64,000 nt of DNA, taken from NCBI GenBank assembly GCA_963682175.1, contig OY821791.1:32114326-32178325 (forward strand), in the 5' to 3' direction. The stretch is from Triglochin maritima (Eukaryota > Streptophyta > Magnoliopsida > Alismatales > Juncaginaceae). Positions 42,460 to 54,054 of this stretch are shown one piece after another; position 1 is the stretch's first letter; each line of letters begins with the position of its first letter. The translations under genes were made by a program, and so were the position numbers. The notes beneath the pieces are model-generated. The model ran no database searches. It saw only the letters and a program-made list of their open reading frames with translations, and was not told where the DNA came from.

Positions 42460-44772
42460 TAAATGGTATTTTAGATGGTGACTCCATTACATGAGTGGTA
42501 GATTTTGATCTGCCAGTGCCGGATTATTTTGCTCCACTTGATCCCTAATTTCTCCCGTGTCTTGGACATGATTAATTGGGTGCACCAGACTATAGAGAAA
42601 GTTATGACAACCGTCAGATTGCTCCCAGATCCATCCAAATCATTATTTCTTCTATGAATACCATTGTAATCCCTCCTCTCCACCCCATTCTTCCTCCTTC
42701 CCCTATTAGAGTAGGTTTTAGTTTCCCGTGTTTAGTAGTGTAATAAGGGAGTTGGAGATGAGCAAACTTTATTTCCTTCGATGCAATTTCTTGTATGTTG
42801 TTGTCTGTTTAATCTAGTCTTCTATATTTCTTTCATGAGTTTATGTTATTTTCATGCTTTCTTTAATGTAAAGATGAGTAGAGAGTAGTCCATCCCTATT
42901 GGGGTGGAGAAAAATGTGATTTGATCATGTGATGAATTAATGTGTTTGTTAATTGATGCATCGCATACATTGCATCATATGTCTTTCATTTAGATTAATT
43001 TTATATCAATAAATGCTACTAAGGTATGTGTTTAGTCTTATTTACATAATACAGGGACCTGCATGCAAATTACCCATATCCCGAGCATAAACGCGTGCAA
43101 GAGACTCATTTCTATCATAAAGACCAAGTCAAGATTATTGGGATTCAAATGGAAGTTCATCCAAGCATAAAAGCATTCAAAGACCTAATTACAAAAAGGC
43201 CAAGGACTTAAGCACAAAGTAGTCAATGACTTAATTGCAAAAAGACGAGGACTCGACTGCAATTACAAGTACCAAAATATTAATTTGGAAAAGTTCTAAA
43301 GAAAAATCAATTGGGATCTCCAAATATATGAAGAAATAAATTCGGAGCTCAAAAGAAAGGAAAGAAATCATTCCATACGCGCAAAGGACATTTAAATCAT
43401 ACCATAAACACATAGGAAAAATTCGGACCGAATCTGAGCCAAAAAGGTGGCGATTCCACCGCACAAAAGTCGATCTGTGCGCTCAAATTTTTACCAATGC
43501 TGTATTGACGCGTGTACTTTTCTTTTATGTATTGGGATCCCCGGTTGAGGCTATAAATAAGGCTGAATCATGTATCCAAAAGGAAGAACTTGTTTTATTC
43601 CATACTTTAGTAATAAAATTCGGTTGGTTTTATTTTGTGTTTTTAGTTTTCTTTTGTAGTTTCTCTAGGATCCCTTCTCCTTCCCTCCATCCATGAGTTT
43701 CTAACTCTCTCCAAAGGGTGGAGGTGACGGATATAGGGTGATGAGAAGAAGAATGATGTTATTATTTTAATTTCGTGTTAGTATATTTTGATTACTTGAG
43801 TTTATGTTGAATCATTTATCATGTAATGCTTTATAACTAATGTGATTTATTATAAGTTTCAGATTTCTCTAATCAAAATCCGACATCTAAACCTCCATCC
43901 GCTGGACTCTCATCCATCTTTGCTTTATTTTTAATTTGTTTTTGTTGTTCTTGCTTTAGAAATTAAAAATCCAAAAATGTCAAACCAACATTATTTCTCT
44001 CTCTTTCTTTCCTTAATCGAAAATCACAAAAATAACAATATCTTTCCCTCCTTGTGTTCGACCCGTACTTGCCGCGTCTTCATTGACGTCGTGCACTTGC
44101 GGTATAAATTAAATTCACATCATTAATCTTATCCTTTGAACTTCACATGATTTTCATAACCATCTAATAGATTTCACTCTTATCTTTGATGTGTTAATGC
44201 TCTTGAGTAAAGTTTAACACATGCTTAGAGTAAGTGGACATATTTTATGGGGAATGATGATGTGAGGATAATGGAGTGAAAGAAGGGAACAAGACATGTG
44301 CATGCATGTGCTCATGTTGACTTTATCCAAATTAATGTCTTGTATGTTTTAATGATTGTGATAAATCTTATTTCATGTTGTGACATAGTTGGATTTGAGT
44401 TATTATGCATGTGAACATATTTGTTTTATTTCAATTATTGTCTTGTATGTTTTAATGATAATGTTTTATCTTATTTCATGTGGAGGCAAAATTGAATTTG
44501 AATTTTATGGATTTCCTGTATGACATGTTTTGATGAGCATATTTGAATACACACTACACTACACATCTCTCATTTCCATGTTTTTTCTCTACCCCTAAGA
44601 GGTTTAGTTTATTGTTTATTTTTTGATTTCTTTAGCATTGTAGTGTAGTTTCGACCTTATTCTCCTTTTCTTTCCCCACATGAGTATCACGAATCTAACT
44701 TACGCACGCTCCCTGTGGATCGACCTGTACTTGCCACAGCTTCAACGCGGTCGTGCACTACACTATAAGGCC
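42460..44772 (+). mobile_element. Old LTR abutting the germin-like fragment, split by a nested LTR
   Basis: 42860-42953 joined to 44123-44760 aligns with the reverse complement of 61294-62000. Shared words are CCATCCC, GGGGTGGAGAAA(A/T)ATGTGAT, CATAACCATCTAAT, CACTCTTATCTTTGAT, AGTGGAC and TTTATGGGGAATGAT. The right part contains GTGGATCGACCTGTACTTGC and CGGTCGTGCAC and stops at the germin-like gene. The left border is uncertain. The direct alignment across 42953/44123 shows that the nested LTR inserted later. Confidence 0.65.
42954..44122 (+). mobile_element. Nested solo LTR (1169 bp)
   Basis: It starts TGATGCATCGCATACATTGC and ends TTAAATTCACATCA, with a perfect 5-bp duplication TTAAT at 42949-42953 and 44123-44127. 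A TATA box (CTATAAATAAGG, about 43550) gives plus-strand orientation. The 3' part (GTTCGACCCGTACTTGCCGC, GACGTCGTGCACTTGCGG, TATAAATT) is related to the ends of the LTRs at 44.7 and 61.3 kb, so all three belong to one broad family. I cannot assign copia or gypsy without an internal region. Confidence 0.82.
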
Positions 44773-45182
44773 ACTGGAAACCCCGAGGGTATTTACTCCC
44801 GGTAGTTCGACAACTGAGAGAGGAGTCACGGTGGTGCCCAATTGGTTATAAGAGGAAGTGTTTGTGAAATCGTCTATCGTGACCGTTTTAGGATCCTTGA
44901 AGGGAAATCCATTCACCCGAACTGTAAAACGTAACACGAGTTCTGATGAGCATATGTACAAATAATTACCTATAACTAAATGTAGAAGTTTAATTTTTCT
45001 CAAAATTCTTAGAATTTTAACCATGGCTAGTTATTCTGAATTATTGTTGTTTGATAATAAAACATACCTTTTGAATTCAAATCTGCAACACAGATGTCTT
45101 GAAGAGGGCTGGGATCAAAAGCAAGTGTTATAGAAGATGCGATTGTTAAGAGCAGAAATACTAGAATCCAAGTAGAGGCCAT
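44758..45182 (-). pseudogene. Germin-like protein, 5' fragment cut by an LTR
   Basis: Exon 1 (45182-45068) encodes a signal peptide (MASTWILVFLLLTIASSITL) followed by AFDPSPLQDICVADLNSK. After a GT-AG intron, exon 2 starts at 44921 and continues VRVNGFPFKDPKTVTIDDFT to PGVNTLGVS, the standard germin-like N-terminus. The frame then departs from the family and stops at a TAG at 44758, where LTR sequence begins. The whole cupin barrel with its metal-binding His and Glu residues is missing, so no oxalate-oxidase or SOD-like activity is possible. The start, signal peptide, splice sites and a TATA box 40 bp upstream are all intact, so the truncation is probably recent. Confidence 0.9.
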
Positions 45183-45221
45183 TCTGTGAAAACTATGAAT
45201 GTGGAAGCAAACAAACTACTG

Positions 45222-45229
45222 TATTTATA
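45222..45229 (-). promoter_or_regulatory. TATA box of the truncated germin-like gene
   Basis: TATAAATA on the minus strand, 40 bp upstream of the ATG at 45182. The promoter may still drive a short transcript that runs into LTR sequence. Confidence 0.6.
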
Positions 45230-45239
45230 AGATAAATAA

Positions 45240-46273
45240 GACTTAATAACATTTGACTTCTTCAACCTAATACTAGTTTTAATTTATAGTGTGGTCGCAC
45301 ATTAATTTGATGCATAAGGAAATTTTGTACATATATCGAAGTTGTTGTCATATAATTGCATGATTTTAACTAATAGTTGCAAGAGATGTATGCAAACATT
45401 TTTTCCCCATTTTTACGGCCGGCTAGACGATAACCAGACAATTTTATTAATGTTGGCATGGAATATACACAAATTTTAATCGCGTCATATTAGTAAAACT
45501 TTCCATGATATGAAATTGTTTATGTCAACGATCAGTTTAAGTACACAATAACAAACTCCACGTGAAGTCGATTAAAGCGTTAACAAATTGTGTAGTACAA
45601 AAACAAAATGTTTCTGTTTGTAAAATCAATTCATGGCAATCCCTAGAGATGGGGCACAAGGCTAGTGCTATATGTGCTATTAATTAAATTGGTGTTTTAT
45701 ATATGAAAGAGCGCAGTTTTAATTTGAGGTCAGATTATTTGTTTTGGGGTTATGTTTTCTGCTTGAACGATAGGGATTTACTTACTCGGACCTTCTAAAT
45801 TTGGACCTGCCAAATTTGCAGCTATACATGTTATAAAAATCAGAACTAGAAATCCTAAACCGAAAATCACAACCAATACCTCCACAAACACCAATACTTG
45901 AGCATCTAAAACCATCTACATTTTCACTATAGAAGCAGACGTTTACCAGAAATACATATTTTCTGAATTTTTATCAAGCAAAACTTCATTGTTTTTGTTT
46001 TACCACTTATTCAAAGACATCCAACAATCAAAGTAGTCTTGATTCAAATGAATCAAGAGGCACTAAAATGTCCACAAATTCATAACTGCCATATAAAACC
46101 CGATCGTTCAATCACATTGACATGACGACTGAAGTCTCTGAGAGATAGTATTGTAGATCGAAACCAACACCACCGGTAGGCTACAACATGCAGTGATGAT
46201 CCTAGATCAAACCAAGGTTTCACTTATTCAGAATTAGCACACTTTCTACTCTCAAAATACGCATGCATCCACA
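45240..46273. other. Intergenic and 3' UTR of the superoxide dismutase gene
   Basis: AT-rich with no gene seen. The right end should hold the 3' UTR of the minus-strand SOD gene. Confidence 0.45.
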
Positions 46274-48129
46274 TCAACCCATGAGGCCAATGATTCCTGA
46301 AAGAAGAAATCAACCAAAACTGTAATCAGTGGACAAAGAAACCAGATAGAATATTTCTTTTGACAAATTACAGTTTACAGTCGTGTTCGAGGTGATGTTT
46401 CAAGAGAAATATTGGAGAAGAAATCTTACCACAAGCAATTCGGCCACCGGCATTTCCTGTGCTCTTGCTCAGCTCATGGTTACCTAAAGTACAAAATATT
46501 TTCGTTAGGGATCACCGTAAATGAGGTTGAACCGTTGAAGGTATTTTATTGTTCTGCCAACTGAAATACGACCAATGTAACATATATTCACATAAGGAGG
46601 TGGTGAGTAATAATTTACCGTGTCAACAGGTACCCAAAGAGAATAATAATTTGAAAAATTAGGAACTTTATTAATCTTGAGGTGGTGAGTAGTTTAGAAA
46701 TGTGAATATATCGTTAAGTTTCAATAACCAAGACTAGTTTTTTTTCTTCGGAAAACTAGCTCAGCTCTTAACTTTTTGTTTTGATAATGGAATCAAAATA
46801 TCAGGGAATGTAGATACATCATCATAAAAACAAAAACCATCACCCTAGCAAAAAAAAACTCAAAATACTTGAAAAGCAACAACATTGAAGAATAAAAGAG
46901 ATTTACCTTGGCCAAGATCATCAGGATCAGCATGAACAACAACTGCCCTTCCGATAATTGCATTTGGTCCACTAAGGGGAATCTGAAAAGCAAGAACAAA
47001 ACATTAGAAAATCAGGATGTTTTTATAGGGGAAAAAAAGTGGAGAACGCAGAAAACAAATACCTGGTTGTCCTTAGTTGTGAAGTCAACAGTGCCTGTAA
47101 GGTAGAATATGAAGATCAGAAAGGGCATATAGATTCACTGGTTGATATTATTAATCCACAAATGAAAGTTGTTATTTTGCTTTGGGATAGACAGAAAAAT
47201 AACAATCAGAAAAGAAACCAGCATTAACAATCTTATGCTTGAATTTGGTTTTTTAGTAATTTCAGGACAGCTTATCTGTAGGAGCTCCTGAACAGGCTTA
47301 TTGTTAAGATGTAAAATGAAACAACGATAATCAATGATTCATAGCAATAAATAAAGGTATAGTACTTTAATATCGTTACTTGGTTACAAGAAGTTTTTCG
47401 ATAAACTTTATTGTGGTGCTTAATATGTTGCATTTACTTATACAGTGATTCAACTTACAAGCGACTTAAGCAGTTGATGAATCTCACACAAAAGGGTGGA
47501 ACGGTATGAGAATGTACAGATTAGTATGTGCAATAAAACGTAACAATATCATCCATATGATAAACAAAATATGTACATTAAAAGGACTATATTCTAGCCG
47601 TCGAAATTACCATCCTCTCCAGCTGTAACATTTCCAAGATCACCAGCATGACGGTTCTCATCTGTAGGAGCACCATGTTCCTTGCCATTAGGATTGAAAT
47701 GTGGCCCTGTTTCAAAATAGAGTTAATAAAAAGGATAAACGAATTCATATTAGGATCATACTATCAAGTCATTAAATGTTCAACCAGAAATACGGCTAAA
47801 CAATAAAAAAGAAAACTGCGAAGGACAGCAAAGATACCAGTAGACATGCAGCCATTTGTTGTGTCACCAAGGGCATGAACATGGAAACCATGAAGCCCTG
47901 GCTTCAAACCTGTTACGTTTGCCTTCACTTCGGTCGGTCCTAAAAAAGGTAGCCAAAGAAATGCAAGTCAATAAGAGACATCCAACAGCCAATTTTGATT
48001 AGTTACTAACTCCCCATGAACTGATGGAAGTAGAAACAAAAAAGTACCATCTCCTTCTTGGGTGAAAAACACAGTGCCGGACACATCCTTGCCGTTAAGG
48101 ACGCAAACGGCTTTGTACACTTTAGCCAT
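46274..48129 (-). CDS. CSD1: Cytosolic Cu/Zn superoxide dismutase (CSD1 type)
   Basis: Coding exons, in transcript order, are 48129-48048, 47939-47838, 47706-47611, 47094-47063, 46982-46907, 46483-46430 and 46296-46274 (465 nt, 154 aa). All introns are GT-AG with matching phases. The enzyme converts superoxide to oxygen and hydrogen peroxide. All key residues are present: copper ligands H47, H49, H64 and H121, zinc ligands H64, H72, H81 and D84, disulphide C58-C147, and active-site R144. There is no transit peptide and no C-terminal extension, so the cytosolic form is meant rather than the plastid (CSD2) or peroxisomal (CSD3) one. Length is within two residues of Arabidopsis CSD1. The first exon begins 17 nt upstream of the ATG after a 5' UTR intron. 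A miR398-like site is created at that splice. Confidence 0.97.
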
Positions 48130-48140
48130 AGGATTATGTA

Positions 48141-50266
48141 TGTGATCTACACGCGAAAGAAGAATCAGATTCATATAGTGCTATATAAGAAAAAAATTGA
48201 AGTTACAACATACTATTTTTATCCAAGAAAAAACAACCAAAAGATGAAAATATCTTCACTTAAAATATGATTTTCCATTTTGACGATAAAATATCAACCA
48301 ACTTAGTAGACTGGTAGGATAGAACAGTATTTGCCCAAAACATGAAAGACCATTTTTTTCAAAAACAACAAGCTCACAGTGTCAGATGGTGATAATTATC
48401 CTAATCTAAAACCAAACTTGCAAGATCATTGAAAATAACCAACTCATAAGATAGGATCATGAAAACAACCAAAACTTAAAATTTCATTTTTACCACAAAC
48501 CACCACCAGATCAAAACTTCACCATTTTTATCAAAAAAGAAGAAGAATGCCACCTCAGATGACAGGCTGATGAAAATAATCGTTATGCAAAACATAAAAT
48601 TCCTCTTCTATAGGAAATAACCAAATCATAGGTTCATAATACAGGATCTTTTTCCCCCAGAATGCATGGATTAGTATGTGCACAAAAACCTAAAAATCCC
48701 CTTTCCCTGATCAAACCAGCTCACAAAAGATTCTTTACTCCAAATTTAAAATTCCAATTTTACCAAACAACAAGCCACCCACAGGGTCAGATCTACTTAA
48801 TATCAACACAAATAAGAACTTTTATTTTATATTAAAAAAGAAAGTATCACACAATATAGGATGAAAAACAAACCTTAGCCTACGTCATGACTTCAATTTT
48901 TAACAAATCACCACCACCTCAGATGGCATAAAGCATTATTCACCCAAGTCAGAAATTAAACTTCAACAAACATCAACCATCCCACAGATGGGATAACAAT
49001 AACATCGACCAATCTTGAATTTCACTTTTATTAAAACATAGATCACACAAGATAGAGATCAAAATCCAACCTTTACACAACTTGGAAGAGCACCAAAACA
49101 ACCTAGAACCTACCAAAGCATAAATCTCTAGTCAAGATGGCATCCATCATCACAAGATGGGATGACTAAAATATCTTCATCTAAAACTACACATTCCATG
49201 TTCGTGACAAAAGAACAACCAACTCAGAACACTGGATGATAACAATCCTTGCCAAAACTTAAAGCCATTTTTATCACAAGCCAGCTCATAATGTCAGATG
49301 GTAAAAATAATCCTTATGCAAAATCTAAAAGGGCATTACCGAAAGCAATCAAGTAATAAAGTAGGATTATCAAAATCATCTGTACTCAGAATTTTACATT
49401 CCATTTTTACAAAAACAACACCTCAAAGTGGGGGGCGATGTAAATAACATTACCGAAACTTATTCACTTTTATCGAAAAAAAACACCTCAGAAGATGGGA
49501 TGACGAACATACTCCACAAGCAAAACATAATATTCTTTGTAGATGATAGAAAACAACCAAACCATAATACAGGATACAAAAAATGTCTGCAAAAGCCTAA
49601 AAACCATTCTCATCACATAAAACCAGTTCAAAATGTCTTCCAATTTTCAGCAAAGAAAAACCAACTCATAAGGTCAGACCAAAATAATATCAACCCAATC
49701 TAAAACATCAATTTTTATCCAAAAAAAGACTGTCACACAATATAGGATGAATAAACCAGCCTTAAGCCAACCACGACATCCAATTTCAACAAACAAAACC
49801 TAAGATGTGATACTAAAACCATAAAAACTTACCCAAAACTTAAAACTAAACTCTACCCAACACCAACCAGCCTACAAGATTGGATAATAACAACATCAAC
49901 CCAAATCTTGAAATCCCACTTTTGTCAAAACAACATACTTAGATCACACAAGGTGGGATAAAAAACCAACCTTTACCAAAACTTGGAACCTACCAAATCT
50001 CTAGTGAAAAAACCCATCCACCATTAATATATAACCACTTTATCAAATAAAATAAAATATGACATCTAACACTATCAGTAACGAATCCCGATCAAGGGTT
50101 TAAACCTCCCCCAAAAAAAACACAGGAAAAAAAAGACTAAAAAATGAAAAACACAACAAAAATCCGATCTCTCCCATATTAGGTGTACAATCGAAGCCTA
50201 AAAACCACAGATCCGATAAAAAAATTGGATTTTGGAAAGGTTTTGGTTTACCTCAGGAAACCCCCA
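48141..50266 (-). promoter_or_regulatory. miR398-like target site, split by the 5' UTR intron
   Basis: Joining 50266-50252 (TGGGGGTTTCCTGAG) to 48146-48141 (ATCACA) gives a 21-nt leader segment. It pairs with the plant miR398 sequence as I recall it at about 16 of 21 positions, with mismatches mainly near miRNA positions 5, 13 and 14. CSD1 mRNAs are established miR398 targets, which links this gene to copper supply and oxidative stress. The site sits 12 nt upstream of the start codon. Confidence 0.75.
48147..50251 (-). other. 5' UTR intron of the SOD gene (2.1 kb)
   Basis: The donor is CCTGAG|GTAAAC (exon ends at 50252) and the acceptor is GTGTAG|ATCACA (exon starts at 48146). The intron is rich in A and C on the plus strand and made of many diverged repeats of phrases such as AACTTAAAATTTCATTTTTA, CAACTCATAAGATAGGAT and CACAAGATGGGATGA. 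The leader exon runs upstream to about 50350. Confidence 0.75.
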
Positions 50267-50359
50267 AAGAACAGGAACAGAACACAAAGTCTTAACCCAA
50301 ATGTTTTGGTGTCTTTTTCTTCTTTTCTGAATTTCAGTCCACAAAGACAAAGGTGTCTG

Positions 50360-50784
50360 TAAATATTATCAGGGAGAGATTTTGGTTATTTTGCATGTGA
50401 AACCTCATCTTCACATGTATTATGTTTCTTTTATTATTATTTTTGAGTCTTTGCGAGAAAAAAATATATTCCTCAACTCACCTACATTAGTTTTCAGGTC
50501 TACGAGAATGCACAATATTAAAAAGGGTGCTCATACACGGACGTCGTGTGTCCGTGATGCGCACCAGGTCATCAGCCACATTAGCAATCATGTGCGTGTG
50601 TGGGTGTCATTAACAATCTATGATTTCTGATGAAGGAGGAAAACGTTTGTTTCCAAACAAAGTCGATTTCCAAAAAAAGGACACGACTGTTCACATTTCA
50701 AGTCTGAATATATACATGTTCAGGGTTGTCCAGTGATCGACAATAGTCTAGACAAAACTCATAGCGTGTCCATGATTAAAACAA
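50360..50784. other. Promoter region of the SOD gene, with a repeat-like tract
   Basis: No gene was seen. CACGGACGTCGTGTGTCCGTG at 50538-50558 forms an imperfect palindrome resembling the GC-rich ends of the 26.5-28.1 kb element. Confidence 0.4.
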
Positions 50785-51370
50785 GGAATTGTGACCATTC
50801 TGGACAAATTGGACATTAGTGTCCAAAACCGTGTACAGTTCTGGACCGAGTTTGGACAGGATTGTCTAATTTGGCTAGACTCAGTCCAGAACTGGACATG
50901 GTTCTGGACAAGATTGTCCAATCGTATCCATAGTCATGTCCATGATTGGACTGAGTGTGGACAGAGTCTAGACCAAGGTTCAGAAATGCGGGATGCGGAT
51001 GCGATGCGGCGAGACACCGTATCGGACATATGCGGGTGCATATGAGGTTTGCGATTTAATAATTAAATAGTATAATATAGATATATTAATTATAAATTAT
51101 ATACATGTAACTAGAACTTTTGGTAAATTTTTGAATAATTTATAAGATCATTAATTCAATATTAAACAAATCAGAGTAATAAATAAAAAAAATAAAAAAC
51201 TAGGTATTTTGAAATGCGGCCGTATCGGCCCGCATATGCGGGCTCGGAAGCAGGTCGTATCGGGGAGATACGATGCGTTTCTCTCCTGCATCGCGCTCGC
51301 ATCCACATATGCGGCCCCATTTTAGAACACTGCTCTAGACAAATTGGACAATCTTGTCCAGGATTAGACT
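50785..51370. repeat. Degenerate GGACA/TGTCC repeat, split by a hAT-like MITE
   Basis: From 50785 to 50973 and again from 51333 to about 51370 the words TTGGACA, TCTGGAC, GATTGTCC and ATTGGACA recur in both orientations at spacings of 10-25 bp. The repeat reads on across the MITE at 50974-51332. It is of unknown origin. Confidence 0.6.
50974..51332. mobile_element. hAT-like MITE (359 bp)
   Basis: The left end CAAGGTTCAGAAATGCGG and the reverse-complemented right end CAGTGTTCTAAAATGGGG pair at most positions. The flanks GTCTAGAC (50966-50973) and CTCTAGAC (51333-51340) form an 8-bp duplication with one mismatch, as in hAT elements. Subterminal ATGCGG, GATGCG and GCATATGCGG words are abundant at both ends. 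The interior is AT-rich and non-coding. Confidence 0.75.
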
Positions 51371-51979
51371 GTGTCAAGACAAATTGGATCATCATTTGGA
51401 AAGTAAACATTACTATACATTTTAAAAGTAAACGTAGCAGTGGAAAGTAAACGTCGCTTAGAATGGTGTGCATCCCATTTACGTGAAAATCCATTGACGT
51501 GGAAAATGATGTTCCATGTAGGACGCGTTCGTGCAAAATACATTGACGGTGTCATAATCCATTGACGCGTTCGTGCAAAATACTACAACACAACAACTAT
51601 TTACTACTCAAATAGTCATACGAGCCAAATTTTGAATTATGACACCGTGCTCCTTGGTATATGAAGTTTAAAGATGTAGCTTCTTTATTTGTGTTGCCAA
51701 TTAAAGCGATTACATTTGATTATTTGTTGTTTGTCTCTTTGTTGCAGCCTTTACAACAATTTTAAAATAGAGTTCGGTAACTTCGTGAGTAGAGTGAGTT
51801 GATTTTGTTCACAGGGTTAAGAAAATCGAAGTAGACCGAAGCCACATGGCTTGGCTACATGAGAGGCTACTAAGTTTAAATTTCTTTTAGTAGTCTCATT
51901 TGTCAATTTTATTAGTAATCCTCGTACGATCGTGGAGGACGATTGGGAAGGTCTTATCTACGTGTCGTCCTCCCAACTC
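51371..51979. other. Intergenic, nothing recognised
   Basis: It contains a short direct repeat, GACGCGTTCGTGCAAAATAC, at about 51522 and 51568. No gene was supported. Confidence 0.4.
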
Positions 51980-51982
51980 TAA

Positions 51983-52446
51983 GAGCACCGTTAACGGCGC
52001 CCAGATAGTTCTCGGACGTCCTGGTGTCTCTGTCAGCCACGTCAGCTTCTTTCTCCGGCACGTCAGCTCAAACCAACCCCCTAAATTTTTCTTAACCACA
52101 CTCAGAAACAACTCAAGCGCCCTACATTCTCTCCCCTACACGTCATTTCGGGATCAATTCTAGGCAAAACACGAACAATTATCAAAAAATTCTAGAAAAT
52201 ATAAACAAATAAAAAACTTATTTTTATAAAATATATTTGAAGAAACGATTTTAAATAATTTTTAAAACATTTTCTAAACACAAAAACACAAAAAAAACCT
52301 AATGGTGGCACGTGGCCCCACCAACCACATTCTCCATTGGCGTGGGCGGAATTTCGTGAAGGGTTTAGGAATATTTAATTAATATAATGCTGATATGTCA
52401 GGTCAGAATTTGTGAGCGCCTGGTTGGTGTATCGTTAAGGATGCTC
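51983..52446. mobile_element. PIF/Harbinger-like MITE (464 bp)
   Basis: The left end is GAGCACCGTTAACGGCGCCC and the right end, reverse complemented, GAGCATCCTTAACGATACAC. A TAA duplication flanks it at 51980-51982 and 52447-52449. It is the same class as the MITE at 41521-42074 but a different family. No coding capacity. Confidence 0.8.
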
Positions 52447-52449
52447 TAA

Positions 52450-52959
52450 GCTCTCTACGACTTGTCTAATGAGAGAAAAAGAGGATGTGTTTCGAAATTA
52501 CATATTGAAAATAACCAATTGCATTTATATTTCCTTGCATCTCACCTACCAATGGTGTGTAACCATTTAATACTCATGTTTCATGCTTCTGACTTTTAAT
52601 GATAATGATATCATTTAAAATTAAATGCGAAGAAATAAAATAAGAGTAAACCTACATATTGATTGGACATCATGTTTAGGAGTGGACCAATTAAGATGCA
52701 GCCAATTACAATTTGGTTCTAGACAGTTCTGAGGAATTAGCTTCATGTCGTACAAGTTTTTGTTGAAAATTTTATTTCCTTAATCTGAAGTTTTGTTCTA
52801 AAATAAAAAAAAATGTTTTATTTTCTCGATCACATTTTTTTTGAGTTACCGATGAACTTGATTAATTAGGAAATGTCTCTAATTTGAAAATGAATCTCTT
52901 TTTTTTGTTGACAAATTGGTGTTATGACAAAATGAATTGATTCATTAATGAATAACATG
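52450..52959. other. Intergenic, nothing recognised
   Basis: AT-rich DNA without a supported feature. Confidence 0.4.
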
Positions 52960-53450
52960 TGTTATAAGACACAACAACCAAACAAGCCCCCAAAAATTGT
53001 GTCCACGTGAGGAGACTCACCAAAATAGTCTTTCATAAAGCAACTACAAACTGGCTAAGCATGAGAAAAAAGAATCATTATTCTAATTGGAATTAGATTT
53101 AATCTTAGCATTGTACTGAGTTTAATCTTAGTACAATCTAATTGGAATTATATTGTACATGTTATGAAAATATATATGTGATGAATGATTCACCTTTCAA
53201 TCTCTTGATTACTTATTGTAACATCTCTTCTATTTACGTCTATATTTACTTTTCAATTAGTATACACTATGAATGTTTGTAACTTACACACACCTCTATA
53301 AGTATATATATATGAGGTTGTGCAATCTAATGAAAAGAGAGAATCAAAAGTCTCCATCTTTTTCCCCCAAATCTTCGTGTCTCTTCATTTCACAACACGT
53401 TATCAGCATAAACATTCTAAGCCACTGACAAATTGATGGAGCATGAGTCT
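52960..53450 (+). mobile_element. Truncated Ty1/copia element: LTR plus primer-binding site
   Basis: 52960-53397 begins TGTTATAAGACAC and ends TTTCACAACA. A TATA tract (TATAAGTATATATATATGAG) lies about 100 bp before the end, as in an LTR. It is followed at once by CGTTATCAGCATAAAC, close to the copia-type primer-binding site (commonly TTATCAGCACG). There is no gag or pol downstream, so only the 5' LTR and leader remain. Confidence 0.6.
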
Positions 53451-53639
53451 GATAGTGTCTTCTTCGCTAATTGAGGTAGAACTACAAAAGGAGGTATGCC
53501 AACAGAAAATTGGTAACTTCTTATATTTTCTCTTTGGTTGACGATCTATGCATTGAAATCTAAATTGCTCATTGTAGCTGTGAAGGGTGAGAGTCTAACA
53601 CATTTTCTATTGCATGCACAATATAAATTGAAGGATTGA

Positions 53640-53700
53640 GTTAAAACTCGAACCCAATTGACCCAGGCGTGGTCTGCTGCTGAGCCAAATTGATTCATAA
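53640..53700 (-). repeat. tRNA-like segment, possible SINE
   Basis: On the minus strand TTGGCTCAGCAGCAGACC resembles an A box, and GGGTTCGAGTT about 25 nt later is a near-consensus B box. A cloverleaf is not complete. A tRNA-derived SINE head is the likeliest reading. Confidence 0.4.
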
Positions 53701-54049
53701 CCATGAATCAACCCAATTGAGGCTCATTAGCTCTTGTGTCTGATCTAGATCCGATTATACTGTGTATTTGTTTATATGCTGACTATATGGATCTGGGTAT
53801 GACCGATCCACCAAAATGGCTATAAAATCTCTGTAACCCTAAACCTAAATTTTCAACGAGAAAACTCTTCTTCTTCTTCTTGAAGCTTCCGCCACCTCAC
53901 TCTCTCTCTCCTCTCTTCCTATTGTTCTCTTCCGTTCGTACTGAGATTATCTTGATCTCATCGGCGATCTTGCTTTTTCGCATACACTTGTAAAACTTCC
54001 TTATTGGACTTTTACTCCCCTATAGTTTTATATTGGTCATGTGCATGTG
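53701..54049 (+). other. Promoter-like stretch left of the copia element
   Basis: A TATA-like CTATAAAATCTCTG at about 53820 is followed by a pyrimidine-rich leader (TTCTTCTTCTTCTTG, CTCTCTCTCTCC). It may be the start of a transcription unit or part of an older repeat. No coding frame follows before the copia element inserts at 54055. Confidence 0.35.
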
Positions 54050-54054
54050 CAAAT

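Noticed and set aside
50785..51045. 84-aa plus-strand frame (MTILDKLDISVQ...)
   Set aside because: It is built from the GGACA/TGTCC repeat and runs into the hAT-like MITE.
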